Assembly: GCA_966211795.1 (NCBI GenBank)
Contig: CBIHNW010000017.1
Location: 1 to 64,000, forward strand
Length of the DNA: 64,000 nucleotides
Source: 21-14-0-10-47-8 sp966211795
GTDB lineage: Bacteria > Bdellovibrionota > Bdellovibrionia > Bdellovibrionales > Bdellovibrionaceae
Direction of reading: 5' to 3'
Shown here: positions 44,535 to 53,907 of the stretch, one piece after another
Layout of the letters: each line of letters opens with the position of its first letter
How positions within the stretch are numbered: the first letter of the stretch is position 1
Translations under genes and position numbers: made by a program
The notes under the pieces: generated by a model
Database searches by the model: none
Seen by the model: the letters and a program-made list of their open reading frames with translations, nothing else
What the model was told of the DNA's origin: nothing

Positions 44535-45731
44535 ATGAAGCCTTGGCCCTGGCAAAAGATCCGCACCTTTCAAGCATCGCAATGGACATTGCGCCTGATC
44601 TTGATCGCGGCGGCCTTCAGCTTTGCAGACTCGACATGGGCCATGGCCGCAGAAGCCGCACATTGCCGGTCGATCTATTCCTCTCAAGATTTGAAAGGCC
44701 CACTGGAAAATTGGACGCAACTGGTGAGTGCCTCGAACGTCGCCTTGTCGCCGAAACTGAAAACCGAGCTCGATCAGAATCCGACCGTCAAGAGCCTGCG
44801 AAAGAAATATGGCCAAGGCGAAAATGTCCGATTGTCGATCGAGCGAAATCAATACTCGAAATTTGTGAACTCTGGAGAGCATGCCGGAAACGGCTGGGAA
44901 ATTCAGGGCTCTTTTCTAGGCGCCTTAATCAGTCATATTTTACCAAAGGCCGTGACCGACAGCCCGTCAGATTCCAAAATCAAAGCCACGTTGTACGATC
45001 CCACATTCGATGCGCTTGTGCCAAGGACCGACCCGATCCGACGCTTCGACATGACGCTATTGAAAGCCGCTAATCCAGGCCCCGCGTTGCCATCCAAATC
45101 GAAGCTCCGCACCCAGATGAACATTCCCAAAAAAGCGCGCGTGGCGTCCGTCTACATCGGAGGCCTGATCCAAGACGGCACAAAAAAAGAAGACATTGCA
45201 TTACTGACAGCCCTGCTGGAAACAAATCAAGCCGACATCATCCTTCTCAGCGCCCCGATCAGCATCCCCACTTTAACATCACAGCTCAAACCAAATGAAA
45301 ACCTGCAAATCATCTCTTCTATCGATTGGCCACAAATCAAACCCAACAAAAAAGTCCGCTACATCATCGTCAACGAAACCCGCGGCATCATGAACGCCCT
45401 CCACAAAGCAGCCGATTACACCGTGGTCTTAGGAGCCGGCAACATCTACGAACCATTGCAAGTCGGAACCCCCGTCTACTTCGAATCAAAACCCGAAGTC
45501 ATCGTCTCTCGCGGAACAACCGTGGCCTGGTCCACCTACGCCATGCAAACAATCAAAACCGGCGGCGGCCATGCTTACTCTAGCATTCCGGAGCTGATGA
45601 TCGAGCTACAAGAAACCAACGCAACCCCACCGAGAAAACCCATCTCTGAAACCCTGAACTCTCGAGGCGAAACACCGCTCGAACGAATTCTTCTGCAGAT
45701 TGAACAAATGTTGGAGGAAGGTGTGCGATGA
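44535..45731 (+). CDS. Exported GT-B glycosyltransferase-like protein
   Basis: Encodes 398 residues from the ATG at 44535 with GGAG upstream. A hydrophobic segment (TLRLILIAAAFSFADSTWA, ending about residue 34) acts as signal peptide or anchor. The C-terminal half resembles the second domain of Kdo transferases (WaaA): YIIVNETRGIMNALHKAADYTVVLGAGNIYEPLQVGTPVYF, where the helix, strand and Glu-Pro motif bind the nucleotide sugar in that family. An exported location would be odd for an enzyme that uses CMP-Kdo, so it may be a non-catalytic relative. The match is by pattern only. Confidence 0.5.
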   Translation: MKPWPWQKIRTFQASQWTLRLILIAAAFSFADSTWAMAAEAAHCRSIYSSQDLKGPLENWTQLVSASNVALSPKLKTELDQNPTVKSLRKKYGQGENVRLSIERNQYSKFVNSGEHAGNGWEIQGSFLGALISHILPKAVTDSPSDSKIKATLYDPTFDALVPRTDPIRRFDMTLLKAANPGPALPSKSKLRTQMNIPKKARVASVYIGGLIQDGTKKEDIALLTALLETNQADIILLSAPISIPTLTSQLKPNENLQIISSIDWPQIKPNKKVRYIIVNETRGIMNALHKAADYTVVLGAGNIYEPLQVGTPVYFESKPEVIVSRGTTVAWSTYAMQTIKTGGGHAYSSIPELMIELQETNATPPRKPISETLNSRGETPLERILLQIEQMLEEGVR

Positions 45732-45871
45732 TGTTGTTGCGAATAGTTTGAAAACTGCCAACTGCACAAAACTCAAAAGCGGGAGCACAACCTGACAAAA
45801 GAACTGTTTCGATGGCCTGGCCCCGACCACCATCTCCTTTCTATTTAGGGTAAATTCATTAGAATATTGCC

Positions 45872-46591
45872 ATGGGCTTTAGCGTAGAACTCAAAAACTT
45901 AGTGTATTCAGCTTCTCAAAATCAAAACATACTTCAGAATGTCACATCGACATTTGCCCCGGGCGAATTCGTTGCCGTTCTCGGTGAAAACGGGGCTGGC
46001 AAAACAAGCCTTCTTGATTTGATGATGGGTTTTCGATCGACGACCGCGGGTTCAATTCTCATTCAGAATGAAAATCCCTATCAAGATCATTGGCAGCTTC
46101 GACAAAAAATCGCCTATCTCAGTGAAAAAGTCGATATGCCTGGAGACTGGACCATCGACGAATTTCTAAAATTCAATCGATATTTCTACACCGACTATTC
46201 ACTAGAACATGAAGAGAGATTCTGCCAACAGTTTCGCATCAATCGATCGGCCCGCGTTGGCAATTTATCGGCCGGCGAAATTCGCCGAGCCCAAATCGTT
46301 GGCGCTCTTTCCATACGCCCCCGCCTGATCATTGTTGATGAAATTACCGCCGTACTGGATATCACTGGCCGAAGACAGTTTATGAATGCCCTGACCGATT
46401 TGAACAAAGAGCTCAATTCAACTGTCATTCTTGCCACCAATATTTTAGAAAACCTGGAAACCTTCATTTCGCATATTTTTTTACTGAAAGGCGGAAGCCT
46501 AAAACTGCATCAGACTTTAAAAGATTTCACATCTTCGACGAATGCGGCCACTTTTTCAGATAAAATCTCAAACATCCTGGAGAATCCATGA
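45872..46591 (+). CDS. ABC transporter ATP-binding protein
   Basis: Encodes 239 residues. Walker A is GENGAGKT (38-45), the signature is LSAGEIRRAQ instead of LSGGQ, and Walker B is LIIVDEITA. The order and the YLSEKVDMPGDWTIDEFL segment after strand 3 place it near ABC-2/DrrA-type exporters. It overlaps the membrane gene by four bases, forming a two-gene transporter. The substrate is unknown. This pair is AT-richer than surrounding genes. Confidence 0.9.
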   Translation: MGFSVELKNLVYSASQNQNILQNVTSTFAPGEFVAVLGENGAGKTSLLDLMMGFRSTTAGSILIQNENPYQDHWQLRQKIAYLSEKVDMPGDWTIDEFLKFNRYFYTDYSLEHEERFCQQFRINRSARVGNLSAGEIRRAQIVGALSIRPRLIIVDEITAVLDITGRRQFMNALTDLNKELNSTVILATNILENLETFISHIFLLKGGSLKLHQTLKDFTSSTNAATFSDKISNILENP

Positions 46592-47235
46592 TCTGGCATT
46601 TTTTAAAGCAAGACCTGGCTTCGGCACGATTGATTTTGGCCCTCTACATTCCTGTTATCATTTTCACCAGTCTCATCCCAGTGCCTTTCGATGCAAAATT
46701 TCAAATCTATTTTATCAGCTCTTTCTTTCTGGCAAACCACCTTATGGCGTCTATTGCTGGTTCAAAATGGCGAAATCAACACGCCATATCTCGCAGTTAT
46801 CTCCTTTCTTTGCCAATAGATCGGATGCGCTTATTCTCTATTCTCGTAATTCGCACACTTATTTTCAGCATTCCGTTAGCATTGTTTTTCGCAATTGCGC
46901 CGTTAATGAGCGCAAAACTTTCAATGCTCTTAGGCCTTATCCATTCTGGGTATTTGCTTTATCTCCTCAATGTGATTCTTGGAATAATTTGGATGAGCGT
47001 CGGAATGTTGAGCACAAATTTTGCCTTTGAAAAGTACAGCACCCACCTCAACCAAAAGCAGAGATACAAAATGATCGGAAAGGTATTCTTGCTCATGCTC
47101 CTCGAAATCTGCGTATTCGGATCTATGATGATCATTTACATTTCAAAGTATCCAGCTCTTTCGACCGTTGGGATGATGATGTTAACGCTCTTCCAAATCA
47201 CCTTGGCACGTCGACAGTGGAAAAATGCTGGATAG
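46588..47235 (+). CDS. ABC-type transporter membrane subunit
   Basis: Encodes 215 residues with about six hydrophobic helices (LILALYIPVIIFTSLIPV, MRLFSILVIRTLIFSIPL, LLYLLNVILGIIWMSVG and others). It has no ATPase motif. It starts inside the end of the ATP-binding gene, so the two products must form one complex. It resembles ABC-2-type permeases in size and helix count, but no specific family is recognised. Confidence 0.75.
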   Translation: MIWHFLKQDLASARLILALYIPVIIFTSLIPVPFDAKFQIYFISSFFLANHLMASIAGSKWRNQHAISRSYLLSLPIDRMRLFSILVIRTLIFSIPLALFFAIAPLMSAKLSMLLGLIHSGYLLYLLNVILGIIWMSVGMLSTNFAFEKYSTHLNQKQRYKMIGKVFLLMLLEICVFGSMMIIYISKYPALSTVGMMMLTLFQITLARRQWKNAG

Positions 47236-47385
47236 GACCTAATGATCTGGGAGCAAAATCCTTTTCCTGTTAAAGATTTCGCAAAATTTGGCTCCAAAGT
47301 TCTTGGATTTGAAACCGGAAGCTTGGCCCTGTGACGCCGTAGACAAACACGATTGCAACGAACATATCAACCGGCATTAATTTTT

Positions 47386-47418
47386 CTTTTTAACAAAGCC
47401 CGCTGCAATCCAGCGGGC
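47386..47418 (-). terminator. Terminator of the sigma/VWA operon
   Basis: Arms GCCCGCTG/CAGCGGGC (47398-47405 and 47411-47418) with a 5-base loop stand 13 bases beyond the VWA stop. On the minus strand they are followed by TTTGTT, a modest T-run. Confidence 0.65.
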
Positions 47419-47430
47419 CTGCCATCTTCG

Positions 47431-49545
47431 TTACTTCTTCAGCGACCGAGCCTTCTTGACTAGCTCGACGAACTCTTTTCTGTAAGAATCCTCTTTGCCT
47501 TTGAAATTCTTGTTCGCGCTTGCGGTCTCAAGGACATGATCCAATTTTCCAGTGCCTTTGTATTTTGAATCCTTCAAGATCTGTGCAAATTCGACGACGG
47601 ATGCAGCGAACTTGAAATCACCGGACGCATCTTCGAAAGACTTATCGGAATTCGCAACCGGTACTTCGATCAACTGACTTTTGTCACCTTCAGGAGCTTT
47701 GTAGCGAAGCTTCACTGTTAAAAGCTCATTCGAATTCGAATCCTTCGTCTCAGGTTTCGCCTGATATTTCAATGGATCAACAGAACCGGTGCCATTGCCT
47801 TTGGTTGTGAAGACTTCGTAGAACGCGGTCACCGTATGCCCTGATCCAATTTCACCGGCATCTTTGGTATCATCGTTAAAGTCTTCGGCGTTCAAGCGGC
47901 GCTTTTCGTAACCAATCAATCGATACTCGGCAACAAGCTTTGGATTGAATTCGACTTGGATCTTCACATCCTTGGCAATTGTCTGCAAAGTTCCGCCAGC
48001 TTGCTCCACCAAAGCTTTGCGGGCTTCTCGCAAAGAATCGATGTAGGCATAGTTTCCGTTTCCTTTATCCGAAAGCTTTTGCATATTGCTGTCCTTCAGA
48101 TTTCCCATACCAAATCCAAGCACGCTCAGGAATACACCTGTTTTCGCTTTTGTCTCGATCAAGCGAATCAAATCTCCTTCACTCGTTGCACCAACGTTGA
48201 AGTCTCCGTCGGTTGCCAGGATGACCCGATTGATTCCATCTTTCACAAAATTCTTCGACGCAACCGAGTACGCAAGCTCAATCCCCGCCTCTCCATTTGT
48301 CGATCCTCCGGCCGTCATATTCTCGATGGCTTTACGAATCTTTTCTTTGTGTTCGCCATCGGTTGAATCTAGAACCAATCCCGACGAGCCGGCATAAACC
48401 ACAATCGCCACTTTGTCCCGAGATCGCATTTTATTCACCAGCAGCTCCAAAGACTTTTTCACCAGCGGAAGTTTGTTCGCATCCATCATGGATCCCGAGA
48501 CATCCACCAGAAACACAAGATTGGAAGCGGGCCTTTGACTGTCGGGTATCTCTTGGCCCTTCAAAGCAATTCGGACCAAGCGTGACTTTTTATTCCACGG
48601 ATTTTTCGCAATCTCCACATGGGTTGAAAAAGGCTTTCCATCCGTTGGCGGAGCATAATCATAGCTAAAATAATTCACCATCTCTTCAATTCGAACTGCA
48701 TCCTGAGAGGGCAACTGCGAAGCAATCAACATCCGGCGGACATTGGAATACGAGGCCGTATCCACATCAATCGAGAAAGTGGAAAGCGGAGTTTCTTTGG
48801 CCTTCAAAATCCCATTTTCTTCAAACGTCGCGTAGCTTTCAGTATTGTATCCGCCTACACGACCCACTGCAGACAAACCAGCAGGTTTTTCATAGACAGC
48901 GCCGGATCCAGAATAACTTTGGCCCAATTGTTTCCGCACCCCTCCACCACCGAAAGCCGATAATAATCCCGTACCACGACCTTGGGTTCCTACATCATGA
49001 AAGCCCGACTCTGCTGGAACAGGGGGAGCCATATCCGGTGCTGGCGCCGACTCTTCCACCACTGCATCGGCATCAACCGTCGCTTCATTGGCGGCGACCA
49101 CCTTTTTTTGGACATCTTCAAAGACATATCCATCATCAATTTTGTCTGCCGTTGCTTCGGGCTTATTTTCTACAGCCACAGGCTGCGCCACCTGAAGCTG
49201 TTGAACTGACTCCGCTACAGGCGCTGGCTGATAAAGTTTGAGTCCAACCACCAGAGCCAAGCCCGCCGTCGCCAAGGCAGAAAGTCCGGCAACCCACTGC
49301 GGCTGACGGAACCATTTTTTCGGTTCTGCCCGCAAAAGTTTAGACCGACTTTCAGGAGCAAGACTGTCCGTCGGTTCTTTCGACAGCTCTTCGGAAAGAA
49401 GTTTCGCGGTGGCCTGAATGTCTTCGACATATTTTCGAGCTTCCGGATCTTTGTCGATGCGATTTTTCATTTCTTCTGCCTCCTGCCCATGCAACTCACC
49501 AAGCGCGTAGGCTGTTAATTGAGGATCATTCAATTCGATTTTCAT
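47431..49545 (-). CDS. Anti-sigma/VWA (YfbK-like) fusion protein
   Basis: Encodes 704 residues. Residues 1-75 look like a putative anti-sigma domain (DPQLTAYALGELHGQEAEEM, then MKNRIDKDPEARKYVED), and a single membrane helix follows at about 84-104. After a linker comes the YfbK-type N-terminal part (about 235-300, LSTFSIDVDTASYSNVRRM). The VWA domain has the metal-site motif DVSGS at 348-352 and ATDGDFNVG later. A YfbK-like C-terminal part (about 520-700) closes the chain. The ATG overlaps the sigma gene by four bases and has a perfect AGGAGG site inside it. It probably holds the sigma factor at the inner membrane and releases it on an extracytoplasmic signal. Confidence 0.85.
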   Translation of the reverse strand: MKIELNDPQLTAYALGELHGQEAEEMKNRIDKDPEARKYVEDIQATAKLLSEELSKEPTDSLAPESRSKLLRAEPKKWFRQPQWVAGLSALATAGLALVVGLKLYQPAPVAESVQQLQVAQPVAVENKPEATADKIDDGYVFEDVQKKVVAANEATVDADAVVEESAPAPDMAPPVPAESGFHDVGTQGRGTGLLSAFGGGGVRKQLGQSYSGSGAVYEKPAGLSAVGRVGGYNTESYATFEENGILKAKETPLSTFSIDVDTASYSNVRRMLIASQLPSQDAVRIEEMVNYFSYDYAPPTDGKPFSTHVEIAKNPWNKKSRLVRIALKGQEIPDSQRPASNLVFLVDVSGSMMDANKLPLVKKSLELLVNKMRSRDKVAIVVYAGSSGLVLDSTDGEHKEKIRKAIENMTAGGSTNGEAGIELAYSVASKNFVKDGINRVILATDGDFNVGATSEGDLIRLIETKAKTGVFLSVLGFGMGNLKDSNMQKLSDKGNGNYAYIDSLREARKALVEQAGGTLQTIAKDVKIQVEFNPKLVAEYRLIGYEKRRLNAEDFNDDTKDAGEIGSGHTVTAFYEVFTTKGNGTGSVDPLKYQAKPETKDSNSNELLTVKLRYKAPEGDKSQLIEVPVANSDKSFEDASGDFKFAASVVEFAQILKDSKYKGTGKLDHVLETASANKNFKGKEDSYRKEFVELVKKARSLKK

Positions 49546-50048
49546 TGATCACCTCCTGTGCGTTTGCCGTCTTCGGCAAGATCTTTCCGTAATTGGGTGA
49601 TTCCTTCATGAATCAAAACTCCGACATAAGAAATCGAATGGCCGGTAATTTCGCTGATTTCCTTATAAGAAAACCCATCTTGAAATTTCAGCCGCAAGAC
49701 CTCTTGCTGAGCTTCGTTCAAATTCTTCATTGATTTCATAATCTGCGATTCCCGTTCCGCATTTTCCATCTCCTGCAGCGCCGTCTCTTGTCCGGAGCTC
49801 ACTCGCTCCGCATCCAACGGAACGGTCGCTTCCCGCTTCAGATGATCCAAACATAAATTTCGAGTGACGGTATAAAGCCAAGGACCTTCACGCCCTTGCA
49901 GATCCTTTTGGCTTTGCGACCACAGCCGCAGAAAGCATTCCTGGACCATTTCATGCGCCAACGGAAGTGACACCTTCTTCGAAGCAAATCGAACGAGATT
50001 CTTCTCATAGGTCCGCAACGTCTGCGCAAACCACTGGCTTTTGTCCAA
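49542..50048 (-). CDS. ECF-type RNA polymerase sigma factor
   Basis: Encodes 168 residues from a TTG at 50048 with GGAGG four bases upstream. Region 2 is seen as AHEMVQECFLRLWSQ and GPWLYTVTRNLCLDHLKRE, and region 4 as LRLKFQDGFSYKEISEITGHS with the helix SYVGVLIHEGITQLRK. Regions 1 and 3 are absent, as in ECF sigma factors. The gene overlaps the membrane-bound anti-sigma/VWA fusion, which is its likely regulator. Targets are unknown. Confidence 0.9.
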   Translation of the reverse strand: MDKSQWFAQTLRTYEKNLVRFASKKVSLPLAHEMVQECFLRLWSQSQKDLQGREGPWLYTVTRNLCLDHLKREATVPLDAERVSSGQETALQEMENAERESQIMKSMKNLNEAQQEVLRLKFQDGFSYKEISEITGHSISYVGVLIHEGITQLRKDLAEDGKRTGGDQ

Positions 50049-50151
50049 GCGTCCTCCACTTCCAACCCAATGACGACCGAGCCGGCTTTTTCTTAGTAAA
50101 AAAATGCAGAAAAATAAGTTTATGGATAAAAACTTTAAAATTCAAATAGTT

Positions 50152-50238
50152 ACCTGTCAGGTTTCGATGTCTCATCGTGAGACTGAGCTAGGCTTTAGCC
50201 AGTTCAGATTTTTGACTAAAAAAATATTTTATTTAGTC
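50152..50238. promoter_or_regulatory. Cluster of palindromes upstream of the dGTPase gene
   Basis: Three perfect inverted repeats stand in 87 bases: ACCTG-T-CAGGT (50152-50162), GTCTCA-TCG-TGAGAC (50169-50183) and GACTAAA/TTTAGTC (50214-50238, 11-base AT spacer). The last ends 41 bases before the ATG. Confidence 0.5.
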
Positions 50239-50279
50239 CGAAAACTTATCAGTACGGCATTCATCCGGAGGAAGTTCTC

Positions 50280-51716
50280 ATGACAGGCTTAAGAGTAAAA
50301 TGGCTAAAACCAATTTCTGCAAGAAACACATCTATGTTAGTCGCCTCTAGTGATCAGTATTCGCGTTCAGCATTTCACCATGATTATGGAATGATAGTTC
50401 ATTCAAATTTTTTTAAACGCCTTGCAAAAAAAACACAGGTCTACACTCTGCCAGAAAACGACCATGTTCGCAGTCGACTAACCCACTCCATCGAAGTGTC
50501 GCAAATTGGCCGACAGCTGGCTCGATATTTGATTTCCAAGTTAAAAAATAATGGCTTAATTGATCCCAATGTATACTGGAAGTTCTCACAGGATTTTGAA
50601 GAACTAGTTGCATCCGCATGCCTTGCTCATGACATCGGCCATCCTCCGTTTGGCCACTCAGGAGCACATATTCTTGATCAATATCTAAAAAGTGAATTTA
50701 AACTTACCGATGGCTTCGATGACAACAAACAAGTTGTTCACATTCTGTTGAGCAATTTTCTTTATGAAAACATCAATCCTACGGGATGCTTGGTAGCCTC
50801 AACTCTAAAAAAAGAAAAACTTATTGAGTCTTCCTATCACGTTGATCGAAGCAATTTACAGGCATTGCTGAATGAGCTAGGTCTAGACGATAGACAATAT
50901 TTATCATCAAAAAGTTCTGATTTTGCTCGGCATCCGGCATCAATATTAATGGAAGCTGCAGATGATATTGCATATATATGCTCTGACCTTGAGGATTACG
51001 TAGATTATTATATCCAATTCAGAAATGATAAAATTCTCAGCGACATCACTGACACTCTAAGTGGTATCCCTATTCTGGGTGGAGACTATCAGCCGGTAAA
51101 AGATACCTGGAAGCAGTTAATGGCTCGCATTGTCCAAGCAAATTTCAACGAAGAAAACATCGAAATAAAAGATAAGTTAGTTGAGGAGTTTCGAAACCAT
51201 TTAATGAAAGCAATGATTGCCCATGCAATGATGGGAATCGATAAGGTTTGCAATGAGTGCGATAGCCTGGAGATGCTGCCCTATATTTTCCAGAAATTTG
51301 CAAATTTCACATCTCACTATGACCCTGAAAAAGAGAAATCCGATTCAAACTTACTATATTGGCAGGACGGAAGTTGCAGCTATGGAGAAGCTTTTTTTGA
51401 AGCGAAAAAAATATGCTACCAAGAATTTATACTCAAGCAGCGTAAAATCGTTGAGCAAGATTTGGCAGCAAAAAATATTTTATCCGAGCTGATTAATGCC
51501 CTAACCCCGCTGATTGGAAATAATTATCAAAAGCAATATGAATACAAGTTTCTTTCCCAAAGCATGAAAGCACATTTGGTTTTCGCACATACCCGGCCCG
51601 ATAAGATTGATCCAAGACGCGCAGTTGCTAACTACATCGCAGGAATGTCAGACAGATTTTGCATTGAAGCTTTATCAAAACTTAAACCGAATCGGATATT
51701 CGATAAAGCCTCTTAA
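50280..51716 (+). CDS. dgt: dGTPase-like HD-domain triphosphohydrolase
   Basis: Encodes 478 residues with GGAGGAAG upstream of the ATG. HD-domain metal ligands appear in order: RLTHSIEVSQ (H69), LAHDIGHPPFGH (H117-D118 with downstream His) and a later Asp in MEAADDIAYICSD. The PFGHSGAHIL segment is diagnostic for dNTP triphosphohydrolases of the Dgt family, which convert dGTP to deoxyguanosine and triphosphate. The gene and its flanks are clearly AT-richer than the rest of the window, suggesting horizontal transfer. Phage defence by nucleotide depletion is possible but not shown; housekeeping Dgt is the alternative. Confidence 0.88.
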   Translation: MTGLRVKWLKPISARNTSMLVASSDQYSRSAFHHDYGMIVHSNFFKRLAKKTQVYTLPENDHVRSRLTHSIEVSQIGRQLARYLISKLKNNGLIDPNVYWKFSQDFEELVASACLAHDIGHPPFGHSGAHILDQYLKSEFKLTDGFDDNKQVVHILLSNFLYENINPTGCLVASTLKKEKLIESSYHVDRSNLQALLNELGLDDRQYLSSKSSDFARHPASILMEAADDIAYICSDLEDYVDYYIQFRNDKILSDITDTLSGIPILGGDYQPVKDTWKQLMARIVQANFNEENIEIKDKLVEEFRNHLMKAMIAHAMMGIDKVCNECDSLEMLPYIFQKFANFTSHYDPEKEKSDSNLLYWQDGSCSYGEAFFEAKKICYQEFILKQRKIVEQDLAAKNILSELINALTPLIGNNYQKQYEYKFLSQSMKAHLVFAHTRPDKIDPRRAVANYIAGMSDRFCIEALSKLKPNRIFDKAS

Positions 51717-51816
51717 AATGTTTACCTGAGTATGCAACTCAACATCTAGCCTATGGACAAGCCATATGAAATTCGGCCTTGCCGAAAAATAAATTCGATG
51801 AGACGCTAAAAGTGGA

Positions 51817-51840
51817 CCTCGGAGGTTTGGGACTCCGAGG
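51817..51840 (-). terminator. Hairpin after the small membrane protein gene
   Basis: Perfect arms CCTCGGAG/CTCCGAGG with an 8-base loop lie ten bases beyond the stop of the 42-residue protein gene. CTTTTAG follows on the minus strand. Confidence 0.55.
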
Positions 51841-51850
51841 CCTGATTGTC

Positions 51851-51979
51851 CTACTTCTTTTTATTCTTTCGAATCAAATACCAGAGTACTGCCAAAAGAA
51901 CGAGCGCATGTGAGTCTTGACCGGACATAACAGACGCTGCTTCTTGCGGCGGGTTTGGTGTTCTCGTTTCTGTATTCAT
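51851..51979 (-). CDS. Small membrane protein, 42 residues
   Basis: Starts at the ATG at 51979 with AAGGA eight bases upstream. The polar N-terminal half (TETRTPNPPQEAASVMSGQD) is followed by one membrane helix (ALVLLAVLWYLI) and a basic end RKNKKK. The layout recalls C-terminal sorting tails standing alone. The hairpin just downstream supports a real gene. The function is unknown. Confidence 0.45.
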   Translation of the reverse strand: MNTETRTPNPPQEAASVMSGQDSHALVLLAVLWYLIRKNKKK

Positions 51980-52449
51980 GTTCCACATCCTTGTGGTGTC
52001 GGTTCCAGATAATTCCGGAGACCGAATTAAAATCATTCATAAAAAACCCCCTGTATCATTCCCATTTTTCTCCTTCCGCTTGATCCCAGACGCAAATCCG
52101 CGTCCTGGACGTTTTGTGACCATTAAAAAAAAGACTCGCGTTTTTGAATTTCGCCATTATTCTTGTACTAACAGCATCCGACCTCTTCCAAAGGTAGTGT
52201 GTTGGATGGTCTCTCGGGCTGCTACCTGAGAGGTCATCATTTCAATTTTTAGTGGGACTTTTTGAGAGACGATTCTCAACTTCAAACCACAATATCTAGG
52301 CGAGATTTCTGAGCTTCCAAAGAAAGACCTCAATCTCTAGTGACCATTGTATCTATTTTGCTTTCCATGAGAATGAATTTTGACATTTCAACACCAGAAC
52401 TAGCCGGGCGTCTGGTTAATCGCCTCCCGCCGTACTCAACTTTGAAATT
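51980..52449. other. AT-rich intergenic region
   Basis: No gene is supported in these 470 bases. One hairpin, CTCTCGGG/CCTGAGAG with one G-U pair (52211-52232), could belong to a small RNA, but no promoter and terminator frame it clearly. Confidence 0.4.
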
Positions 52450-53907
52450 TCATTTATAACTCTGCTTCACACACAAATCACACTTCCCACAAGGCCCACT
52501 CGCATGCCCAAAGTACTGGTAAATCTCCTGCATGCGACACCCACTCTCCATCTGCGCCAGCCGAACCATATCCAGCAGCTTCTGATTCTGCACTTTCAAC
52601 CGACTCTTCACAGCCTCAACATCCAGCTGTTCCAAAGTAGGCTCTTGCACAGCCACGAATCCTAAGCGCGAACCCTCGACAGCTCGCAAACATCCCCAGC
52701 GCTCCAGCAAATTCACCGCGGTCTCGACCCGGAAATCCCGCTTGTTATAAAAATTCATCTGCGATCGCAGATACTCGATCCCCTCGCCCGCTAGCCCTGG
52801 TCCGCCGGATTCGATCAAGCGATACACCTTCAACACAAAGTCAGGCTCGGGGTTCGCCCACTTGATAAACTCCATCTGAATCGACACGTCTTCTTGATCA
52901 TAAAACAGATGACACGTGCTTTCCTGGCCGTCGCGACCCGCCCGACCCACCTCTTGATAATAAGCCTCGATCGAATTCGGGGTCTCCGCGTGGATCAACA
53001 ACCGCACATCGCGCTTGTCCACACCCAGCCCGAAAGCCGGTGTCGCCAAAATCAAATCCCCGCTACCCTCGATGAACAAGCGCTGATTCCGCCGCCGATC
53101 CTGCGCCGGCAGCTGCCCGTGATAAATCAAATGCCGAATGTTCATTCGCGCAAGCTCAGACGAAACCTTGTACAGAGTCTGAATCAAAGAAAAATAAATT
53201 ATCCCCGCACCCGGATTCAAATGCCGAAGCCCAACAATCCCGCGGACCTTTTCGTCGATCCCATAAGCCTCGTGCACATTCAACGCAAGATTCGGCCGCT
53301 CAATACCCGAATGAAAAGTTGGCGCGCCCTCAATCCGAAGCTCGCGCAAAATATCCTTCTGCACAGCTGTCGTCGCGGTCGCAGTCAGCGCCAACGTAAC
53401 TGGGTTCCCCAAAAGCTCGCGAAATTCCCCCAGCCGCGAATAATCCGGCCGGAAATCATGCCCCCACTGCGAAATACAGTGGGCCTCGTCCACCGCCAGC
53501 AGGGCGATTTTCTGCTTGTCGATGACGTTCAAGAATTCTGGTTTACGAAAACGCTCGGGGGTCACGTAAATCAGTTGATACTCGCCCCGTCCAATTTTTT
53601 CATAACGGTCCAAACGTTCGTCACGGGTCAAAGTCGACGACAGATAAGTGGCGCGCAGGCCGTGCGACAGCGCTTTGTCGACCTGATCCTGCATCAGCGC
53701 GATCAGTGGCGAAATTACGACCGTCGGGCCTTCCAGCATCAGGGCCGGAAGCTGGTAACACAGGGACTTTCCCATCCCCGTCGGCATTAAAACCAGCGCC
53801 GACTGTCCCGCGAAAACTGACTGCAGCACGGCCTCTTGATCACCGCGGAATTCCGAGTGACCGAAGTTCTGTTTCAGGACAGATTTTGCCTCATTTATGC
53901 GCTGCAT
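52450..53907 (-). CDS. Short RecQ-family DNA helicase
   Basis: Encodes 485 residues. Helicase motifs are PTGMGKS (42-48), DEAH (140-143), ALTATATT and QEVGRAGRDG. Unlike classical RecQ, a winged-helix-like segment (about 370-430) follows the helicase core directly, and the zinc site (GCRMQEIYQYFGHASG, then CGKCDLC) closes the chain. No HRDC domain is present. This is the layout of short RecQ relatives such as RecS. The enzyme unwinds DNA 3' to 5' in recombination and fork repair. It is divergent from fusA. Confidence 0.9.
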   Translation of the reverse strand: MQRINEAKSVLKQNFGHSEFRGDQEAVLQSVFAGQSALVLMPTGMGKSLCYQLPALMLEGPTVVISPLIALMQDQVDKALSHGLRATYLSSTLTRDERLDRYEKIGRGEYQLIYVTPERFRKPEFLNVIDKQKIALLAVDEAHCISQWGHDFRPDYSRLGEFRELLGNPVTLALTATATTAVQKDILRELRIEGAPTFHSGIERPNLALNVHEAYGIDEKVRGIVGLRHLNPGAGIIYFSLIQTLYKVSSELARMNIRHLIYHGQLPAQDRRRNQRLFIEGSGDLILATPAFGLGVDKRDVRLLIHAETPNSIEAYYQEVGRAGRDGQESTCHLFYDQEDVSIQMEFIKWANPEPDFVLKVYRLIESGGPGLAGEGIEYLRSQMNFYNKRDFRVETAVNLLERWGCLRAVEGSRLGFVAVQEPTLEQLDVEAVKSRLKVQNQKLLDMVRLAQMESGCRMQEIYQYFGHASGPCGKCDLCVKQSYK

